7,738 nt of DNA, taken from positions 1 through 7,738 of the forward strand of contig CAMVBO010000069.1 in the NCBI GenBank assembly GCA_947165745.1, read 5' to 3'. This DNA comes from an uncultured Clostridia bacterium. Lineage in GTDB: Bacteria > Bacillota_A > Clostridia > Christensenellales > Aristaeellaceae. Positions 5,970-7,738 of this stretch are shown piece after piece (position 1 is the first letter of the stretch; each line of letters starts with the position of its first letter). The notes under the pieces are model-generated. The model was not told where the DNA came from and did no database searches. It saw only the letters and a program-made list of their open reading frames with translations. The position numbers were made by a program, and so were the translations under genes.

Positions 5970-6615
5970 CTGAATAGTCCTCCTCCGGTATATCGCTATT
6001 CTTTTTGGGATTACCTTGGTACTCCATTCTTTGCTCCGGAAACATTTCATAGCTTCCCCAACTATCTGTTTGATATCTCGTTCTTCCCTCATTGTTCACG
6101 ATGAGATCATACAAAAACTGGTCAATAATACTTTTTGCCTCCTTTACCAACTTTTCTGCTTCTTCTCTTCTCGCCTCATAACCGTTCTTATCTCGCAGCA
6201 AACCATATATATAAATATTTGGGTGAAGTTCTTTTTTTCTGACATCGTAATAGTATTCGTATTCCACCGTCATATCGCTGCTGTTATCTATGATTGCTTT
6301 CAGGCTCATCTTCTTATCTACATATAGCGCGTTTTCTATTGTATATTCTCTTCCGGTTGATGTTGTACTCGTCAGCCAATCAATATATTCCAAGCCTCCC
6401 ACATCTGATCCATCTTTTTCAAAATATATATCATGCTTATAGCTTCCACTATCCATATATAAGTAATTAATACTTCCTTTTTTTCTTGCATCTGCATAAT
6501 ACAATTCATCAAAGATATTATTTATCTTGTTATTTTGACGTGCCGTGATTTCTATTATAACAATCACAACAATTACAATAAGCGACACCCAATTCCTCTT
6601 CCTCTTCCTATTCAT
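5953..6615 (-). CDS. Unknown membrane-anchored protein, first of a tandem paralog pair
   Basis: 220-aa protein of unknown function. Basic head MNRKRKRNW, one transmembrane helix at about 9-23 (VSLIVIVVIVIIEI), then an extracytoplasmic domain that matches the downstream paralog: INNIFDELYYADAR (31-44), GREYTIENALYVDKKMSL (88-105), NSSDMTVEYEYYYDVR (111-126), NIYIYGL (133-139), helix EAEKLVKEAKSIIDQFLYDLI (152-172), TDSWGSYEMFP (183-193). A charged tail of about 20 residues (PKKNSDIPEEDYSDAESG), absent from the paralog, is encoded by the bases that also carry the next gene's ribosome binding site and start, so it may have been kept or created by that overlap. ATG 6615 is preferred to an ATG at 6636 because GGAGGA (6624-6629) sits 8 nt before it. 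Its start overlaps the stop of an upstream gene remnant by 8 bp. AT-rich. Confidence 0.8.
   Translation of the reverse strand: MNRKRKRNWVSLIVIVVIVIIEITARQNNKINNIFDELYYADARKKGSINYLYMDSGSYKHDIYFEKDGSDVGGLEYIDWLTSTTSTGREYTIENALYVDKKMSLKAIIDNSSDMTVEYEYYYDVRKKELHPNIYIYGLLRDKNGYEARREEAEKLVKEAKSIIDQFLYDLIVNNEGRTRYQTDSWGSYEMFPEQRMEYQGNPKKNSDIPEEDYSDAESG
5978..5984 (-). promoter_or_regulatory. Ribosome binding site inside the upstream paralog
   Basis: AGGAGGA on the minus strand, 8 nt before ATG 5969, lies within the last codons of the 220-aa gene (encoding its EED acidic tail). It decides the start of the 197-aa gene and points to coupled translation of the pair. Confidence 0.78.
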
Positions 6616-6745
6616 TGACAAAATCCTCCAATTCATTCAACCCCTCTTCCAAGCTACAGATAAAGTTATATGCCCCTGCAAGATTTGAATTGTTTAATTC
6701 ATCTCTCGTTGCAACATTCAGTTCTGTCAATATCTCTTTTTCAAT
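6608..6745 (-). pseudogene. 5'-truncated gene remnant (C-terminal 45 residues)
   Basis: An open frame on the minus strand, too short for a usual ORF cut-off, reads IEKEILTELNVATRDEL...NSNLAGAYNFICSLEE...LEDFVNE and stops at TAG 6608-6610. It looks like a real C-terminus: helical, acidic, no rare-looking runs. It carries the ribosome binding site of the next gene (codons TTG-GAG-GAT) and overlaps its ATG by 8 bp (ATGAATAG), the pattern of an operon junction. Upstream, the frame runs straight into repeat B and meets an in-frame TAA within it, with no ATG or GTG and no good ribosome binding site. The simplest reading is that repeat B arrived in, or deleted, the 5' part of this gene. A short protein starting at TTG 6728-6730 cannot be excluded. 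Family unknown. Confidence 0.6.
6624..6629 (-). promoter_or_regulatory. Ribosome binding site fixing the 220-aa gene start
   Basis: GGAGGA on the minus strand, 8 nt before ATG 6615, inside the remnant gene's codons. It is positioned for 6615 and lies downstream of the alternative ATG at 6636, so the shorter start is preferred. Confidence 0.75.
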
Positions 6746-6746
6746 A

Positions 6747-6811
6747 TGAGAAATGGGGACGGTTCCTTATCTCATTTTCATTGTGTGTTACAGGAACCGT
6801 CCCCATTTTCG
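6747..6811. repeat. REP-like repeat B, 65 bp
   Basis: Starts TGAGAAATGGGGACGGTTCC and ends GGAACCGTCCCCATTTTCG. Perfect 17-bp arms AAATGGGGACGGTTCCT (6751-6767) and AGGAACCGTCCCCATTT (6792-6808) enclose a 24-nt AT-rich loop. Identical base for base to repeat C at 7245-7309 and in the same orientation. Its right end lies 3 bp from the stop of the 138-aa gene; its left end truncates the remnant gene at 6608-6745. No ORF inside. Confidence 0.92.
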
Positions 6812-6814
6812 CAG

Positions 6815-7231
6815 TCACTTCCAGTCGTAGTACATCACTTTTGCATTAACTACAACGGAACATGGTATCGGATAATGATTCCCTAGAAGACAGCCATGTA
6901 TCACAACAACTTCATATCCTGACATGATCCGGTTTACTGCCATTAGCGGACGGCTTAACTCCCGTGTGAATTCGATAAATTCCTGCAGGTAGTATTCCTT
7001 TCCGGAGATATTCAGTTCCGAATCAATTTGTGCGACAATAAATAGCACGTCATATATCATATCTCTGAACCCTTCGAAAATAAGCGTACAACTCTTGTGG
7101 ATATCACGGGGATGAATCAATGTTTCGAATGTCATTATCAGAGAATTATCTTTAATCACAATATCCATTATCTCTTCGTCATGTAATTGCCAAAGCGGAC
7201 ATATTGCATTTAGTTCATATCGCTCTATCAT
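6815..7231 (-). CDS. Unknown 138-aa soluble protein
   Basis: 138-aa protein, not recognised. No signal peptide or membrane helix is visible, so probably cytoplasmic. The first half looks like beta strands around a charged turn: WQLHDEEIMDIVIKDNSLIMTFETLI (14-39), then CTLIFEGFRDMIYDVLFIVAQID (48-70). The middle is helical (EYYLQEFIEFTREL, 79-92), and the C-terminal part is beta-rich (YEVVVIHGCLLGNHYPIPCSVVVNAKVMYYDW). The pattern 'HD-x-I-x-I-x(4)-N-x-L-x-M-x-F-E' recalls small accessory or immunity-type proteins of Firmicutes, but this is impression, not a match. ATG 7231 has GGGGGAG (7238-7244) 6 nt upstream, directly abutting repeat C. It sits between two identical repeats, downstream of and co-oriented with tsaD, and has no visible promoter of its own. 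AT-rich relative to tsaD. Confidence 0.75.
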   Translation of the reverse strand: MIERYELNAICPLWQLHDEEIMDIVIKDNSLIMTFETLIHPRDIHKSCTLIFEGFRDMIYDVLFIVAQIDSELNISGKEYYLQEFIEFTRELSRPLMAVNRIMSGYEVVVIHGCLLGNHYPIPCSVVVNAKVMYYDWK

Positions 7232-7244
7232 TTCAATCTCCCCC

Positions 7245-7309
7245 TGAGAAATGGGGACGGTTCCTTATCTCATTTTCATTGTGTGTTACAGGAACCGTCC
7301 CCATTTTCG
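7245..7309. repeat. REP-like repeat C, 65 bp
   Basis: Identical to repeat B over all 65 bases and in direct orientation. 17-bp perfect arms lie at 7249-7265 and 7290-7306, with a 24-nt loop. It fills almost all of the space between the tsaD stop (7315-7317, 5 bp away) and the ribosome binding site of the 138-aa gene (7238-7244, 0 bp away). As a hairpin in a minus-strand transcript it could affect mRNA stability or polarity. Confidence 0.92.
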
Positions 7310-7314
7310 TTTTT

Positions 7315-7738
7315 CTAACCTTCGATCATCCTCAGCGCCGGTACGGCGTTCAGATCCAGGTCGGCCACCTCCCCGGCCATCAGCCGATAGAACGCGGCGG
7401 AGCCGATCATCACGGCGTTGTCGGTGCACAGGCCCTTCGGCGGGATGAACACCTGAAAGCCCGCCTTCTCGCCCCGGCGCAGAAGCTCGCTTCGCAGCAG
7501 CGAGTTCGCCGCCACGCCCCCGGCCACGGCCACCCGCCGCGCGCCGCTGTCCCGGGCGGCGGCGAGGGTCTTGTCCACCAGCAGGTCCACCACGCTCCTG
7601 CGGAAGGAGGCGGCGAAGTTCGCGGCGTTGATCTCCACGCCCTGCTGGCGCAGGTTGTGGGCCTGGTTGATCACCGCGGTCTTGAGGCCGCTGAAGGAAA
7701 AGTCGTATTTCCCCTGGGTGTGGGGGTGGGGAAATTTG
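7315..7738 (-). CDS. tsaD: tRNA t6A37 threonylcarbamoyltransferase TsaD (3' part)
   Basis: The last 140 residues of TsaD (Gcp/Kae1/YgjD); the 5' part lies beyond the window edge. The enzyme transfers the threonylcarbamoyl group from threonylcarbamoyl-AMP to A37 of tRNAs reading ANN codons, in a complex with TsaB and TsaE. Diagnostic pieces: KFPHPHTQGKYDFSFSGLKTAV (F-PxP, then DFSFSGLKTA), GVEINAANFAASFRR, VAVAGGVAANSLLR (the GGVAAN loop of the ASKHA fold) and GLCTDNAVMIG, whose Asp is a conserved metal ligand. The HxxxH metal motif is expected upstream and not visible. The frame runs through the window end without a stop, so the gene is cut by the window, not broken. GC-rich like the core genes. 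Repeat C begins 5 bp after its stop; transcription would run on into the AT-rich genes. Confidence 0.96.
   Translation of the reverse strand, partial: KFPHPHTQGKYDFSFSGLKTAVINQAHNLRQQGVEINAANFAASFRRSVVDLLVDKTLAAARDSGARRVAVAGGVAANSLLRSELLRRGEKAGFQVFIPPKGLCTDNAVMIGSAAFYRLMAGEVADLDLNAVPALRMIEG

Noticed and set aside
5970..6092. 41-residue N-terminal extension of the 197-aa protein
   Set aside because: It lies out of frame inside the 220-aa gene; the shorter start has a strong ribosome binding site and a membrane helix like its paralog.
6747..6811. Intrinsic terminator
   Set aside because: The stem is strong, but the loop is 24 nt, no U-tract follows on the minus strand, and identical copies elsewhere mark it as a dispersed repeat. 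An effect on transcription is still possible.
5251..7309. CRISPR array
   Set aside because: The repeats are few, long, internally palindromic, widely spaced and separated by genes rather than by spacers of even length.

Overview
The window looks like a chromosomal segment of a GC-rich, low-profile Clostridia-type Firmicute. The grounds are the DUF177/YceD-rpmF pair, strong GGAGG ribosome binding sites, TTG starts, a SPOR-like membrane protein and a PrsA/SurA-like foldase. This is an inference from gene content; no rRNA or other marker fixes the taxon. Most genes are GC-rich (one sampled 60-base line in the foldase gene is 60% G+C). The stretch from about 5376 to 7240 is strikingly AT-rich (sampled lines run from about 23% to 40%).

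Layout, left to right. (1) 13-716, plus strand: a DUF177/YceD protein and ribosomal protein L32 (rpmF), 2 bp apart, closed by a hairpin at 744-764. (2) 803-1489: a DUF2461 protein whose stop codon holds a 225-bp MITE-like palindromic element (1489-1713) flanked by TA. (3) 1806-2600, minus: a single-pass membrane protein with a SPOR-like domain. It is divergent from (4) 2789-4279, plus: a membrane-anchored parvulin-like foldase with its own extended -10 promoter. (5) 4289-4332: a 20-bp perfect-stem terminator between convergent genes.

(6) From the right edge back to 4341 everything lies on the minus strand, in transcription order: tsaD (3' part), repeat C, a 138-aa unknown protein, repeat B, a 5'-truncated gene remnant, two overlapping paralogous membrane-anchored proteins, repeat A, and an APH-family phosphotransferase. 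No minus-strand terminator other than the repeat hairpins themselves is visible until 4289-4332, so this may be one long polycistronic run. The three intercistronic spaces are filled by REP-like elements sharing a GGGACGGTT core; B and C are identical over 65 bp.

The most interesting part is this AT-rich set of unrecognised genes set between tsaD and a kinase-fold gene and punctuated by the repeats. It contains a tandem paralog pair with coupled translation and the C-terminal remnant of another gene cut at a repeat. It looks like acquired material. Its function cannot be assigned from sequence alone; an orphan immunity or envelope-stress role is only a guess.
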